Source: Trinickia fusca (GTDB lineage: Bacteria > Pseudomonadota > Gammaproteobacteria > Burkholderiales > Burkholderiaceae). From it: 64,000 bases of DNA. The notes beneath the pieces are model-generated. The model was given only the letters and a program-made list of their open reading frames with translations, did no database searches and was not told where the DNA came from. Within the stretch, counting starts at the first letter, position 1; the number at the start of each line of letters is the position of its first letter. The stretch spans positions 62,001-126,000 of the forward strand of contig NZ_RBZV01000001.1 of the NCBI RefSeq assembly GCF_003628145.1, written 5' to 3'. Below are positions 8,817-17,476 of the stretch, piece by piece. The position numbers and the translations under genes were made by a program.

Positions 8817-9083
8817 ATGACCGCGCCGCAAACGCCGCGCTTGATGCTGTATGGGCGTGCCTGGTGCCATCTGTGCGAGGAGATGCAGGTGGCCCTCGAA
8901 CCGCTGCTGGCCGAATTCGACATGCCGGTGGAGGTGGTCGACATCGATACCGATGCCGAACTCGAGGCGCGCTACGACGAACTCGTGCCGGTGCTGGTCT
9001 GGGATGGTCAGGAACTCTGCCGCTATCGGCTCGATGCCGCGCACGTGCGGGCGGTGCTCGAGTCCTACCGGGCCTCGCGATAG
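8817..9083 (+). CDS. glutaredoxin-like thiol-disulfide protein
   Basis: 88-residue single-domain thioredoxin fold with a redox motif CHLC after MLYGRAW and a cis-proline-like VPVLVWDG loop; this is the DUF836/glutaredoxin-2-like group. The ATG follows the mucD stop with no gap, so it is translationally coupled and in the rpoE operon. The context suggests a role in thiol homeostasis linked to envelope stress, but there is no signal peptide, so the protein should be cytoplasmic. The substrate is unknown. Confidence 0.85.
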   Translation: MTAPQTPRLMLYGRAWCHLCEEMQVALEPLLAEFDMPVEVVDIDTDAELEARYDELVPVLVWDGQELCRYRLDAAHVRAVLESYRASR

Positions 9084-9193
9084 CAGGGGGTGCCCTCGCG
9101 TGGCGTGACGCGGCAGCGCGGCCGTCGGCCCACGATGAGGCCCTTGATTTGAAGCTCGATTGCCGAAATGCGCCGTGGGACGGCCAATTCGGC

Positions 9194-9199
9194 TAAAAT
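9194..9199 (+). promoter_or_regulatory. candidate -10 element for lepA
   Basis: TAAAAT in an otherwise GC-rich gap, 77 bases before the lepA start. No clear -35 is seen at 17 bases. It lies upstream of the hairpin at 9223-9258, which would therefore be in the lepA leader. Confidence 0.3.
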
Positions 9200-9222
9200 A
9201 GCCCGGTTTTTCACGTACTTAC

Positions 9223-9258
9223 AAGGCGTGCTCCGCAATCGTCCGAGCGCGCCTTTTT
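9223..9258 (+). terminator. terminator-like hairpin in front of lepA
   Basis: 11-base-pair stem (AAGGCGTGCTC at 9223-9233 with GAGCGCGCCTT at 9245-9255, one G-U pair), 11-base loop, then TTTC. It ends 17 bases before the lepA ATG. It may terminate the rpoE-mucD transcript; if lepA is transcribed from the upstream -10 candidate it could instead act as an attenuator or fold over the translation start. Confidence 0.6.
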
Positions 9259-9275
9259 CGCTTGATCGGCCCTGA

Positions 9276-11069
9276 ATGGATCATATTCGTAACTTCTCGA
9301 TCATTGCGCACATCGACCATGGCAAGTCGACGCTCGCCGATCGCATCATCCAGCTCTGCGGCGGCTTGTCCGACCGCGAAATGGAATCGCAGGTGCTCGA
9401 CTCGATGGATCTCGAGCGCGAGCGCGGCATCACCATCAAGGCGCAGACCGCCGCGCTCAGCTATCGCGCGCGCGACGGCAAGCTCTATAACCTGAACCTC
9501 ATCGACACACCGGGGCACGTCGACTTCTCCTATGAAGTGAGCCGTTCGCTGTCGGCTTGCGAGGGGGCGCTGCTCGTCGTCGACGCGAGCCAGGGTGTCG
9601 AAGCGCAAACGGTCGCGAACTGCTACACGGCGATCGAGCTCGGCGTCGAAGTCGTGCCCGTGCTCAACAAGATCGATCTGCCCGCGGCCAATCCCGAGAA
9701 CGCGATCGAAGAAATCGAGGACGTGATCGGTATCGACGCGAGCGACGCCACGCGTTGCAGCGCCAAGACCGGGCTCGGCGTCGAAGACGTGCTCGAGTCG
9801 CTGATCGCGAAGGTGCCGCCGCCCAAGGGCGCTCCCGAGGCGCCGCTGCAGGCGTTGATCATCGATTCGTGGTTCGACAACTACGTCGGCGTGGTCATGC
9901 TCGTGCGCATCGTGAACGGCACGCTGCGTCCGAAGGACAAGATCAAGCTGATGGCGACGGGTGCCCAGTATCCGGTCGAGCACATCGGCGTGTTCACGCC
10001 GAAGTCGAAGAACCTCGAGCAGCTGTCGGCCGGGCAGGTGGGTTTCATCATCGCGGGCATCAAGGAGCTGACGGCCGCCAAGGTCGGCGATACGGTCACG
10101 CTCGCGACGCGGTCCGCGGTCGAGCCGCTGCCGGGCTTCAAGGAAGTGAAGCCGCAGGTGTTCGCGGGGCTCTATCCGGTCGAGGCGAATCAATACGACG
10201 CGCTGCGCGAATCGCTCGAGAAGCTCAAGCTCAACGACGCGTCGCTCCAATACGAGCCCGAAGTGTCGCAAGCGCTCGGCTTCGGCTTCCGCTGCGGCTT
10301 CCTCGGCCTCTTGCACATGGAGATCGTGCAGGAGCGGCTCGAGCGCGAGTTCGACATGGACCTCATCACCACGGCGCCGACCGTGGTCTACGAGGTCGTG
10401 CAGACCGGCGGCACGGTCATGATGGTCGAGAACCCGGCCAAGATGCCCGACCCGTCGAAGACCGAAGAGATTCGCGAGCCGATCGTCACGGTCAATCTGT
10501 ACATGCCGCAGGACTACGTGGGCTCGGTCATCACGCTGTGCACGCAAAAGCGCGGCTCGCAGATCAACATGCAGTACCACGGCCGCCAGGTGCAGCTCAC
10601 GTACGAGATCCCGATGGCAGAGATCGTGCTCGATTTCTTCGACCGCTTGAAGTCGGTTTCGCGCGGCTATGCGTCGATGGATTACGAGTTCAAGGAATAT
10701 CGTGCCTCGGATGTCGTGAAGGTCGACATGCTGATCAACGGCGACAAGGTCGATGCGCTGTCCGTCATCGTCCACCGTTCGCAGTCGCAGTACCGCGGCC
10801 GCGAGGTGGCGGCCAAGATGCGCGAGATCATTCCGCGCCAGATGTACGACGTGGCGATCCAGGCCGCCATCGGCGCGCATATCATCGCGCGGGAAAACAT
10901 CAAGGCGCTGCGCAAGAACGTGCTCGCCAAGTGTTATGGCGGCGACATCACGCGTAAGAAGAAGCTGCTGGAAAAGCAAAAAGAAGGCAAGAAGCGAATG
11001 AAGCAGGTCGGGTCGGTCGAGATTCCCCAAGAGGCTTTCCTAGCGATCTTGCGCGTCGAAGACAAATAA
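9276..11069 (+). CDS. lepA: elongation factor 4 (back-translocating GTPase LepA)
   Basis: 597 residues, full length. Ribosome-associated GTPase of the EF-G superfamily, involved in ribosome biogenesis and recovery of stalled or mis-translocated ribosomes. G1 [10 protein letters not shown]2/G3 ERGITIKAQ and DTPGHVDF, and G4 NKIDLPAA are intact; the LepA-specific C-terminal domain ends GKKRMKQVG. No good Shine-Dalgarno precedes the ATG. lepB follows after 15 bases, the conserved lepA-lepB operon. Confidence 0.98.
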   Translation: MDHIRNFSIIAHIDHGKSTLADRIIQLCGGLSDREMESQVLDSMDLERERGITIKAQTAALSYRARDGKLYNLNLIDTPGHVDFSYEVSRSLSACEGALLVVDASQGVEAQTVANCYTAIELGVEVVPVLNKIDLPAANPENAIEEIEDVIGIDASDATRCSAKTGLGVEDVLESLIAKVPPPKGAPEAPLQALIIDSWFDNYVGVVMLVRIVNGTLRPKDKIKLMATGAQYPVEHIGVFTPKSKNLEQLSAGQVGFIIAGIKELTAAKVGDTVTLATRSAVEPLPGFKEVKPQVFAGLYPVEANQYDALRESLEKLKLNDASLQYEPEVSQALGFGFRCGFLGLLHMEIVQERLEREFDMDLITTAPTVVYEVVQTGGTVMMVENPAKMPDPSKTEEIREPIVTVNLYMPQDYVGSVITLCTQKRGSQINMQYHGRQVQLTYEIPMAEIVLDFFDRLKSVSRGYASMDYEFKEYRASDVVKVDMLINGDKVDALSVIVHRSQSQYRGREVAAKMREIIPRQMYDVAIQAAIGAHIIARENIKALRKNVLAKCYGGDITRKKKLLEKQKEGKKRMKQVGSVEIPQEAFLAILRVEDK

Positions 11070-11084
11070 CAGGATCTCTCTTAC

Positions 11085-11978
11085 ATGAATTTTGCGCTGA
11101 TTCTTTTTGTACTCGTCGTGTTGACGGGCATCGCGTGGATTGCCGACAAACTCGTTTTCCAGCCCCGACGGCAGCGTGCCGCGGACGCGGCCGTGGCCGA
11201 GTTCGATCGGCAGCAGGCCCGCGTCGGCGAGCGCTTCGCCGACGAGAACGCCCCGCAAACGCGGGCGCGGCTGCGTGAGGAAAAGCTGCGCCAGCCGTGG
11301 TGGCTCGAATACACGGCGAGCTTCTTCCCCGTGATTCTCGTCGTGTTCGTCGTGCGCTCGTTCATCGTCGAGCCGTTCAAGATTCCGTCGGGCTCGATGG
11401 TGCCGACGCTGCTCGTCGGCGACTTCATCCTCGTCAACAAGTATGACTACGGCCTGCGCCTGCCGATCGTCAACACGAAGATCACGCAGGGCCGCCCGCT
11501 CGAGCGTGGCGACGTCGTCGTGTTTCGTTATCCGAAAGATGAGTCGGTCGACTACATCAAGCGCGTGATCGGCTTGCCCGGCGACGTCATCGCCTACGAG
11601 AACAAGAAGCTCACGATCAACGGCAAGCCGGTGCCCGAAGTCCAGCTGCCCGATTACTTCGACGAAGAGCGCGTGGGCTACGCGAAGGAGTTCGAAGAGA
11701 CGCTCGACGGCCGCAAGCACGCGATCCTGAACATCCCGACGGTGCCGTCGATCGTGATCGGTGCGCAAAGCTATCCGTATCAGGACAACTGCACGTACAA
11801 CAGCGAAGGCGTCGTCTGCAAGGTGCCGGCGGGACACTACTTCATGATGGGCGACAACCGCGACAACAGCGAGGACAGCCGCTACTGGGGTTTTGTGCCT
11901 GACCGTAACATCGTCGGACGCGCGTTCTTCGTCTGGATGAACTTCAGCAATTTGAAACGCATCGGCTTGTTCCACTGA
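11085..11978 (+). CDS. lepB: signal peptidase I
   Basis: 297-residue inner-membrane serine/lysine protease that removes signal peptides from exported proteins. A first hydrophobic segment (residues 2-22) and a second (about 80-98) anchor it. The nucleophile is in PSGSMVPTLLVGDF, the general base Lys in DYIKRVIGLPGD, and the C-terminal GDNRDNSEDSRYWG box is present. Encoded with lepA upstream and rnc downstream, as in E. coli. Confidence 0.97.
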   Translation: MNFALILFVLVVLTGIAWIADKLVFQPRRQRAADAAVAEFDRQQARVGERFADENAPQTRARLREEKLRQPWWLEYTASFFPVILVVFVVRSFIVEPFKIPSGSMVPTLLVGDFILVNKYDYGLRLPIVNTKITQGRPLERGDVVVFRYPKDESVDYIKRVIGLPGDVIAYENKKLTINGKPVPEVQLPDYFDEERVGYAKEFEETLDGRKHAILNIPTVPSIVIGAQSYPYQDNCTYNSEGVVCKVPAGHYFMMGDNRDNSEDSRYWGFVPDRNIVGRAFFVWMNFSNLKRIGLFH

Positions 11979-12061
11979 TCGGGCGTCGCGACTCGTCGCG
12001 TGCGCAGCGCGCATGTCACGAGGCGCGTCGCCTGCGCTGCTTCACCACGCTTTTTGCGTCT

Positions 12062-12084
12062 CGCCCCGTCGGATCGACGGGGCG
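12062..12084 (+). promoter_or_regulatory. perfect stem-loop upstream of rnc
   Basis: A 10-base-pair stem (CGCCCCGTCG / CGACGGGGCG) with a 3-base loop, in the gap between lepB and rnc, 23 bases before the rnc start. No T-tract follows, so it is not a simple terminator. In a read-through lepB-rnc transcript it would form a double-stranded leader near the start; in E. coli, RNase III regulates its own mRNA by cleaving such a leader. Alternatively it overlaps the -35 area of the promoter candidate at 12096. Confidence 0.55.
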
Positions 12085-12095
12085 AACGCGCGCGT

Positions 12096-12101
12096 TATAC
12101 T
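12096..12101 (+). promoter_or_regulatory. candidate -10 element next to the rnc start
   Basis: TATACT ends six bases before the rnc ATG, so initiation at the usual distance would place +1 on the A of the start codon and yield a leaderless mRNA. No Shine-Dalgarno is present between it and the ATG. The -35 region is weak. Confidence 0.35.
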
Positions 12102-12107
12102 CTGCAC

Positions 12108-13307
12108 ATGCCTCTATCTCCGCTGGAAAGCCGGTTGCGCTACGAATTTCGCAATGCGGAATTATTGCGCCAGGCGTTAACTCATCGCAGTCACAGTGCC
12201 TCGCACAATGAACGGCTCGAATTTTTGGGCGATTCCGTTCTAAATTGCGCGGTAGCCGCACTATTGTTCCAGCGATTCGGCAAATTGGACGAGGGCGACC
12301 TGTCTCGCGTGCGCGCCAATCTCGTCAAACAGCAATCGCTGTACGAAATTGCTCAGGCCCTGAATATTTCGGACGGCCTGCGGCTCGGCGAAGGTGAACT
12401 GCGCAGCGGAGGCGTCCGGCGGCCGTCGATTCTCGCCGATGCATTCGAAGCCATCATCGGGGCGGTTTTCCTCGACGGTGGTTTCGAGGCCGCGCAGACG
12501 GTCATTAAGCGTGTATACGTGCCGATCCTCGACCACATCGATCCGCGCACGCTCGGTAAGGATTCCAAGACGTTGCTGCAAGAGTATCTGCAAGGTCACA
12601 AGATCGCGTTGCCGACCTACACCGTCGTCGCGACGCATGGTGCCGCGCACAACCAGCAATTCGAAGTCGAATGCACGGTGCCGAAACTCGAGATCAAAGT
12701 GTCGGGTTCCGGCGCGAGCCGCCGCGCGGCCGAGCAGGCCGCCGCGAAGAAGGCGCTCGACGAGGTGATGGCGGTCGCGCCGGCGATGGAGGTCAAGCCC
12801 AAGCGCTCGCGCGGCGCACGTCAGGCCAAGCATGCCGAGCCCGAGGTCGTACCCGGTGTGAAGGGCATACAGGCCGCGCTCGATCTGCGCTCGCCTGAGC
12901 GCAAGCAGGAGAAGGCGGCGCGCGCCGAATTGAAGCTGCCGCCCGCCGCGTCTGTCGACTCAGGCACTGAGCGTAGTCCCGCGGTGCCGCCAGCCGTGAT
13001 TCGCGCGGCGCACGTCGAGCACAAGCCGTCGCCGCGTGCACACGATGCGATCACGAAAGGCGAGGCGCCGGCCAAGCCGCCCGATGCGGGCGCGCAGAAG
13101 GTTGAGGCAGCGGCCAAGGCCGATGCCAGGAACGAAGCAAAGCACGATGCAGCGACCAAGCAAGACGTAGCGAAGGGTGAGACGCCTGCGAAAGGCGACA
13201 CGCCTGCCAAGCTCGACGCACCCGCAGTGCTCGGCGGCGACACAGCGCTCGTGTCGGCCGCGGCCGATGCGGCGCAACCGCACGCGGCCGAGCCCGACCA
13301 TTCATGA
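12108..13307 (+). CDS. rnc: ribonuclease III with a long C-terminal extension
   Basis: Double-strand-specific endoribonuclease for rRNA and mRNA processing. Residues 1-224 are a standard RNase III: catalytic signature [13 protein letters not shown] at 34-46, second acidic cluster [15 protein letters not shown] near 111-125, and a dsRNA-binding domain at about 155-222 ending [17 protein letters not shown]. The remaining ~175 residues are Ala/Lys/Pro/Glu-rich, low in complexity, with repeats of KGETPAK and KGDTPAK, and probably disordered. The ATG at 12108 fits the family start; the open frame upstream to 12000 does not. Total 399 residues against ~226 in E. coli. Confidence 0.95.
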   Translation: MPLSPLESRLRYEFRNAELLRQALTHRSHSASHNERLEFLGDSVLNCAVAALLFQRFGKLDEGDLSRVRANLVKQQSLYEIAQALNISDGLRLGEGELRSGGVRRPSILADAFEAIIGAVFLDGGFEAAQTVIKRVYVPILDHIDPRTLGKDSKTLLQEYLQGHKIALPTYTVVATHGAAHNQQFEVECTVPKLEIKVSGSGASRRAAEQAAAKKALDEVMAVAPAMEVKPKRSRGARQAKHAEPEVVPGVKGIQAALDLRSPERKQEKAARAELKLPPAASVDSGTERSPAVPPAVIRAAHVEHKPSPRAHDAITKGEAPAKPPDAGAQKVEAAAKADARNEAKHDAATKQDVAKGETPAKGDTPAKLDAPAVLGGDTALVSAAADAAQPHAAEPDHS

Positions 13308-13374
13308 CCCCGATTGCGCCAATGGCCGCCGATAGAGGCGAGCGGCGCATTCTCCGATTCGGCAGCACAGCATA

Positions 13375-14274
13375 ATGAACGCCCCCACCTCTCCCGGTTT
13401 TCGCTGCGGCATGATCGCGATCGTCGGCCGGCCGAACGTCGGCAAGTCGACGCTGATGAACGCGCTCGTCGGCCAAAAGATCAGCATCACGTCGCGCAAG
13501 GCGCAGACAACGCGACATCGCATCACCGGCATCAATACGATCGACGACGCGCAATACGTCTTCGTCGACACGCCGGGCTTTCAGACGCATCACAGCGGGG
13601 CGCTGAACCGCTCGCTGAACCGTGCGGTGACCTCCACACTGTCTTCGGTCGATGCGATCCTGTTCGTGATCGAGGCGGGCCGGTTCGGTCCCGACGATCA
13701 GAAGGTGCTCGACCTCATTCCGCCTTCGGTTCCGACGATCCTGATCGCGAACAAGCTCGATCGCGTGAACGACAAGCACACGTTGTATCCGTTCATGCAG
13801 CAGATGAGCGCGCTGCGCGAATTCAAGGAGATCGTGCCGCTGTCGGCCAAGCATCCCGACGACATCAAGCGGTTGCTGGCGACACTCAAGCCGTATCTGC
13901 CCGAGGGCGAGCCGATCTACGGCGAAGACGACCTGACCGATCGCAGCGAGCGCTTTCTGGCGGCCGAGATTCTGCGCGAGAAGGTGTTCCGCTGGACCGG
14001 CGACGAGCTGCCGTACACGAGCACCGTCATCATCGACAAGTTCGAGACGGAAGGGCGGCTGCGGCGCGTATTCGCGACGATTCTCGTCGACCGCGATACG
14101 CACAAGGCGATGATCATCGGCCAGAAGGGCGCCAAGCTGAAGCAGATCAGCACCGAGGCGCGGCTCGACATGGCCAAGCTGTTCGACGGTCCGGTGTACC
14201 TGGAGACCTTCGTCAAGGTCAAGAGCGGTTGGGCCGACAACGAAGCCGGGCTGCGCGCCTATGGGTACGAATGA
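13375..14274 (+). CDS. era: GTPase Era, ribosome biogenesis
   Basis: 299 residues. Essential GTPase that binds the 3' end of 16S rRNA and couples 30S assembly to growth. G1 [10 protein letters not shown]3 DTPGFQTHH and G4 NKLDRV lie in the first 140 residues; the KH RNA-binding domain with [10 protein letters not shown] is C-terminal. It follows rnc by 67 bases and overlaps recO by 14 bases; rnc-era-recO is a conserved operon. No strong ribosome site is seen. Confidence 0.98.
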   Translation: MNAPTSPGFRCGMIAIVGRPNVGKSTLMNALVGQKISITSRKAQTTRHRITGINTIDDAQYVFVDTPGFQTHHSGALNRSLNRAVTSTLSSVDAILFVIEAGRFGPDDQKVLDLIPPSVPTILIANKLDRVNDKHTLYPFMQQMSALREFKEIVPLSAKHPDDIKRLLATLKPYLPEGEPIYGEDDLTDRSERFLAAEILREKVFRWTGDELPYTSTVIIDKFETEGRLRRVFATILVDRDTHKAMIIGQKGAKLKQISTEARLDMAKLFDGPVYLETFVKVKSGWADNEAGLRAYGYE

Positions 14275-15160
14275 CGTCTGGGTGACGTTACCGATCGACG
14301 ACGACGGCGCTGCCGGCGAGCCGCCCGCACGCGGGCTCGAACCCGAGCCCGCGCCTGTCGAGCCGCCCGCTGCTGCGCGCACCAATGAGCGCGCGCGCTC
14401 ACGCCGTGCTTCGAACGGCGAGCGCCGTTCGTCTTCGCGCAGTTCCGAATACCGCATTGCCGAGCAGCCCGCTTTCGTGCTGCACAGCTACCCGTATCGC
14501 GAGACGAGCCTCATCATCGACGTCCTCTCGCGCGATCACGGCCGGCTCGCGCTGGTCGCCAAGGGCGCCAAGCGTCCGCACTCGGCGCTGCGCGGCGTGC
14601 TGCAGACGTTTCAGCCGCTCGCGATGTCGTGGTCGGGAAAATCGGAGATGCGCACGTTGACGGGCGCCGAATGGGTCGGCGGGATGTTGCCGCTGACGGG
14701 GGGGGCACTGCTGTGCGGCTTCTACGTCAACGAGCTGCTCGTCAAATTCCTCGCGCGCGAAGATCCGCATCCGCAGCTTTTTCATCATTACGTCGTCACG
14801 CTGACGCGCCTCGCGCACGACGAGCCGCCCGTGCAGGTGCTGCGTTCGTTCGAGCGCGTGTTGTTGCGCGAAACCGGCTATGCGCTCGCGCTCGATCGCA
14901 CCACGACGCGCAAGGCCGTGCGCGCCGAGGGCCGCTACGTGTTCGATCCCGAACGCGGTGTGCGCGAAGCCTCGAACGATCTGCCTTCACATTGGCCCGT
15001 CGTGTCGGGTCAGACGTTGCTCGATATGGAGCAGGACGATTACCATCGGGCGCAGACCGTGGCGCAGAGCAAGACGCTCATGCGCTTTTTGCTGAACACC
15101 TACCTAGGCGGCACGCCGCTCGCGACGCGCCAGATCCTGATCGACCTCCAGAACCTATGA
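14261..15160 (+). CDS. recO: DNA repair protein RecO
   Basis: 299 residues. RecO loads RecA on SSB-coated DNA in the RecF pathway. The OB-fold begins around residue 66 ([15 protein letters not shown]...) and the helical region with the (L/V)[10 protein letters not shown] motif follows. The first ~65 residues are a Pro/Glu- then Arg/Ser-rich extension not found in E. coli RecO (242 residues). The ATG at 14261 overlaps the end of era; no later ATG precedes the OB-fold, so the extension is probably translated. It overlaps pdxJ by four bases (ATGA). Confidence 0.93.
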   Translation: MGTNDVWVTLPIDDDGAAGEPPARGLEPEPAPVEPPAAARTNERARSRRASNGERRSSSRSSEYRIAEQPAFVLHSYPYRETSLIIDVLSRDHGRLALVAKGAKRPHSALRGVLQTFQPLAMSWSGKSEMRTLTGAEWVGGMLPLTGGALLCGFYVNELLVKFLAREDPHPQLFHHYVVTLTRLAHDEPPVQVLRSFERVLLRETGYALALDRTTTRKAVRAEGRYVFDPERGVREASNDLPSHWPVVSGQTLLDMEQDDYHRAQTVAQSKTLMRFLLNTYLGGTPLATRQILIDLQNL

Positions 15161-15921
15161 GCTTCTTCCTTACGTCGCCTCACGTGATCGATCTCGGTGT
15201 GAACATCGACCACGTCGCTACGCTGCGCAATGCGCGCGGCACCTCGTATCCCGATCCGATTCGCGCGGCGTTGCTGGCCGAGGAGGCCGGTGCCGACGCG
15301 ATCACGCTGCACTTGCGCGAAGATCGCCGGCATATTCTCGATGCCGACGTGCGTTCGTTGCGCACGCAACTGAAAACGCGCATGAACCTGGAGTGCGCGA
15401 TTACGCAGGAGATGCTCGACATCGCTTGCGAGGTGCGGCCTCACGATGTCTGCCTCGTGCCCGAGAAGCGCGCCGAGCTCACGACCGAAGGCGGGCTCGA
15501 CGTGGCGGGCCATTTCGAGGCCGTGCGCGCGGCCTGCCGCCAGCTGGCTGAAGCGGGGTCGCGCGTGTCGCTGTTCATCGACGCCGACGACGCGCAGATT
15601 CGGGCCGCGCATGAAGCCGGCGCGCCCGTCATCGAACTGCACACGGGCTGCTATGCCGATGCGCACGACGACGAGGAGCAGCAGCGCGAGTACGAGCGTA
15701 TCGTGCGCGGCGTGGCGCTCGGCTCGACGCTCGGCTTGAAGGTCAACGCCGGCCACGGTTTGCACTACACGAACGTGCAGCAGATCGCCGCGATCGAAGG
15801 TATCGTCGAACTCAACATCGGTCACGCGATCGTCGCGCAAGCGATCTTCACGGGCTGGGAGAACGCGGTGCGCGAGATGAAGGCGATCATGGTCGCCGCG
15901 CGGCTCGCGGCCACGCACTGA
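15157..15921 (+). CDS. pdxJ: pyridoxine 5'-phosphate synthase
   Basis: 254-residue TIM-barrel enzyme that condenses 1-deoxyxylulose 5-phosphate with 3-amino-2-oxopropyl phosphate to give pyridoxine phosphate (vitamin B6). The signature [24 protein letters not shown] and the phosphate-binding [10 protein letters not shown] are all present. Start ATG overlaps the recO stop, indicating translational coupling; acpS follows after 16 bases. The recO-pdxJ-acpS order is widely conserved. Confidence 0.98.
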   Translation: MSFFLTSPHVIDLGVNIDHVATLRNARGTSYPDPIRAALLAEEAGADAITLHLREDRRHILDADVRSLRTQLKTRMNLECAITQEMLDIACEVRPHDVCLVPEKRAELTTEGGLDVAGHFEAVRAACRQLAEAGSRVSLFIDADDAQIRAAHEAGAPVIELHTGCYADAHDDEEQQREYERIVRGVALGSTLGLKVNAGHGLHYTNVQQIAAIEGIVELNIGHAIVAQAIFTGWENAVREMKAIMVAARLAATH

Positions 15922-15937
15922 GCAGGCGGCGCAACAC

Positions 15938-16345
15938 ATGGCGATCTACGGCATCGGTACCGACATCGTGCAGTTGAGCCGCGTCGCGGCGGTGATGACG
16001 CGCACGCAGGGACGCTTCGCGGAAAAAGTGCTCGGCCCGGACGAGCTGCGCGTGTATCAAGCGCGGCAGAGCCGCTCGTCCGTGCGCGGCCTCGCGTATC
16101 TGGCGACACGCTTTTCGGCCAAGGAAGCGTTCTCGAAGGCGATCGGCCTCGGCATGCATTGGCCGATGACGTGGCGCGCGCTGCAAACGTTGAACGAGGC
16201 GAGCGGCCAGCCCATCGTCGTGGCCTCGGGCGAGCTGGCCGAGTGGCTGGCCGAGCGTCGCATCAGCGCGCGCGTGACGGTCAGCGACGAGCGTGACTAC
16301 GCCGTCACGTTCGTCGTCGCCGAAACGGATGCGCCCGCTGCGTAG
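15938..16345 (+). CDS. acpS: holo-ACP synthase
   Basis: 135 residues. Transfers 4'-phosphopantetheine from CoA to Ser37 of AcpP. Mg-binding [11 protein letters not shown] and [13 protein letters not shown], where Asp and Glu coordinate magnesium, are both intact, and the length matches the small trimeric AcpS type. Encoded directly behind pdxJ and ahead of nagZ. Confidence 0.97.
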   Translation: MAIYGIGTDIVQLSRVAAVMTRTQGRFAEKVLGPDELRVYQARQSRSSVRGLAYLATRFSAKEAFSKAIGLGMHWPMTWRALQTLNEASGQPIVVASGELAEWLAERRISARVTVSDERDYAVTFVVAETDAPAA

Positions 16346-16413
16346 CGGCGCAACGCGCTCGCGCTTCCTTTTTTCCGACATTCCCCGATTTCAAGCTTTC
16401 GACGGACGACTCG

Positions 16414-17442
16414 ATGAAGAACACTCCGGGACCGGTCATGCTCGACGTGCAAGGCACGGCGCTGACCGAGGACGACATGCGGCGCCTGTCGCATCCGATG
16501 ACGGGCGGCGTGATCCTGTTTGCGCGCCACTTTGAGAATCGCGCTCAGCTCTGCGCGCTGACCGACGCGATTCGCGCGGTGCGCGAGGACTTGCTGATCG
16601 CCGTCGATCACGAGGGCGGGCGCGTGCAGCGTTTCCGGACGGATGGCTTCACGGTGTTGCCCGCGATGCGCCGCCTGGGCGAGCTGTGGGACCGTGATGT
16701 GCTACAAGCGACGAAGGTCGCCACGGCTACCGGTTACATCTTGGCTTCCGAACTGCGCGCGTGCGGCATCGACATGAGCTTCACGCCCGTGCTCGATCTC
16801 GACTATGGCCAGTCACAGGTGATCGGCGATCGAGCGTTCCATCGGGATCCGCGTGTGGTGACGCTGCTGGCCAAGAGCCTCAATCACGGGCTCGCGTTGG
16901 CCGGCATGCGCAACTGCGGCAAGCACTTTCCGGGGCATGGCTTCGCGAGCGCCGACTCGCATGTGGCGCTGCCCGTCGACGACCGGCCGCTCGACGAGAT
17001 TCTGCGTGAAGACGTCGCGCCGTACGGCTGGCTCGGCATGTCGCTCGCGTCGGTGATCCCGGCGCACGTGATCTATTCGCAGGTCGATGCGAAGCCGGCC
17101 GGCTTTTCGCGCATCTGGCTCGAGGACATCCTGCGCGGCAAGCTGCGCTTCACCGGGGCGATTTTCAGCGACGATCTGTCGATGGAAGCGGCACGTGCCG
17201 GCGGCACGCTGGCGGAAGCGGCTACGGCCGCGCTGACGGCCGGCTGCGACATGGTGCTCGTCTGCAATCAGCCCGAGGCTGCCGAGCGCGTGCTGCACGA
17301 GCTGGACTACGTGCCGTCGAAGGCGTCGGTGCGGCGCCTCAAGCAATTGCAACCGCGCGGCAAGGCGCTCAACTGGCGCAAGCTGGTGGCCCAGCCCGAG
17401 TACCAGGAAGCGCAGGCCCTGCTGCGCGGCACCTTCGCGTAG
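16414..17442 (+). CDS. nagZ: beta-N-acetylhexosaminidase, peptidoglycan recycling
   Basis: 342-residue family GH3 enzyme, cytoplasmic (no signal peptide). It removes N-acetylglucosamine from anhydro-muropeptides; its products feed the inducer pool for AmpC-type beta-lactamases in many Gram-negatives. Substrate loop VDHEGGRVQRF, catalytic-loop KHFPGHGFASADSH (Asp/His dyad) and nucleophile Asp in FSDDLSMEAA are visible. Ends 34 bases before the convergent regulator gene; no clear terminator lies between them. Confidence 0.96.
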   Translation: MKNTPGPVMLDVQGTALTEDDMRRLSHPMTGGVILFARHFENRAQLCALTDAIRAVREDLLIAVDHEGGRVQRFRTDGFTVLPAMRRLGELWDRDVLQATKVATATGYILASELRACGIDMSFTPVLDLDYGQSQVIGDRAFHRDPRVVTLLAKSLNHGLALAGMRNCGKHFPGHGFASADSHVALPVDDRPLDEILREDVAPYGWLGMSLASVIPAHVIYSQVDAKPAGFSRIWLEDILRGKLRFTGAIFSDDLSMEAARAGGTLAEAATAALTAGCDMVLVCNQPEAAERVLHELDYVPSKASVRRLKQLQPRGKALNWRKLVAQPEYQEAQALLRGTFA

Positions 17443-17476
17443 CGCACAGCACAGCACGGGCCAGCTGTGGCGGTGG

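Noticed and set aside
7206-9044. 612-codon minus-strand open frame opposite mucD
   Set aside because: Antisense shadow of mucD; composition typical of a GC-rich reverse frame.
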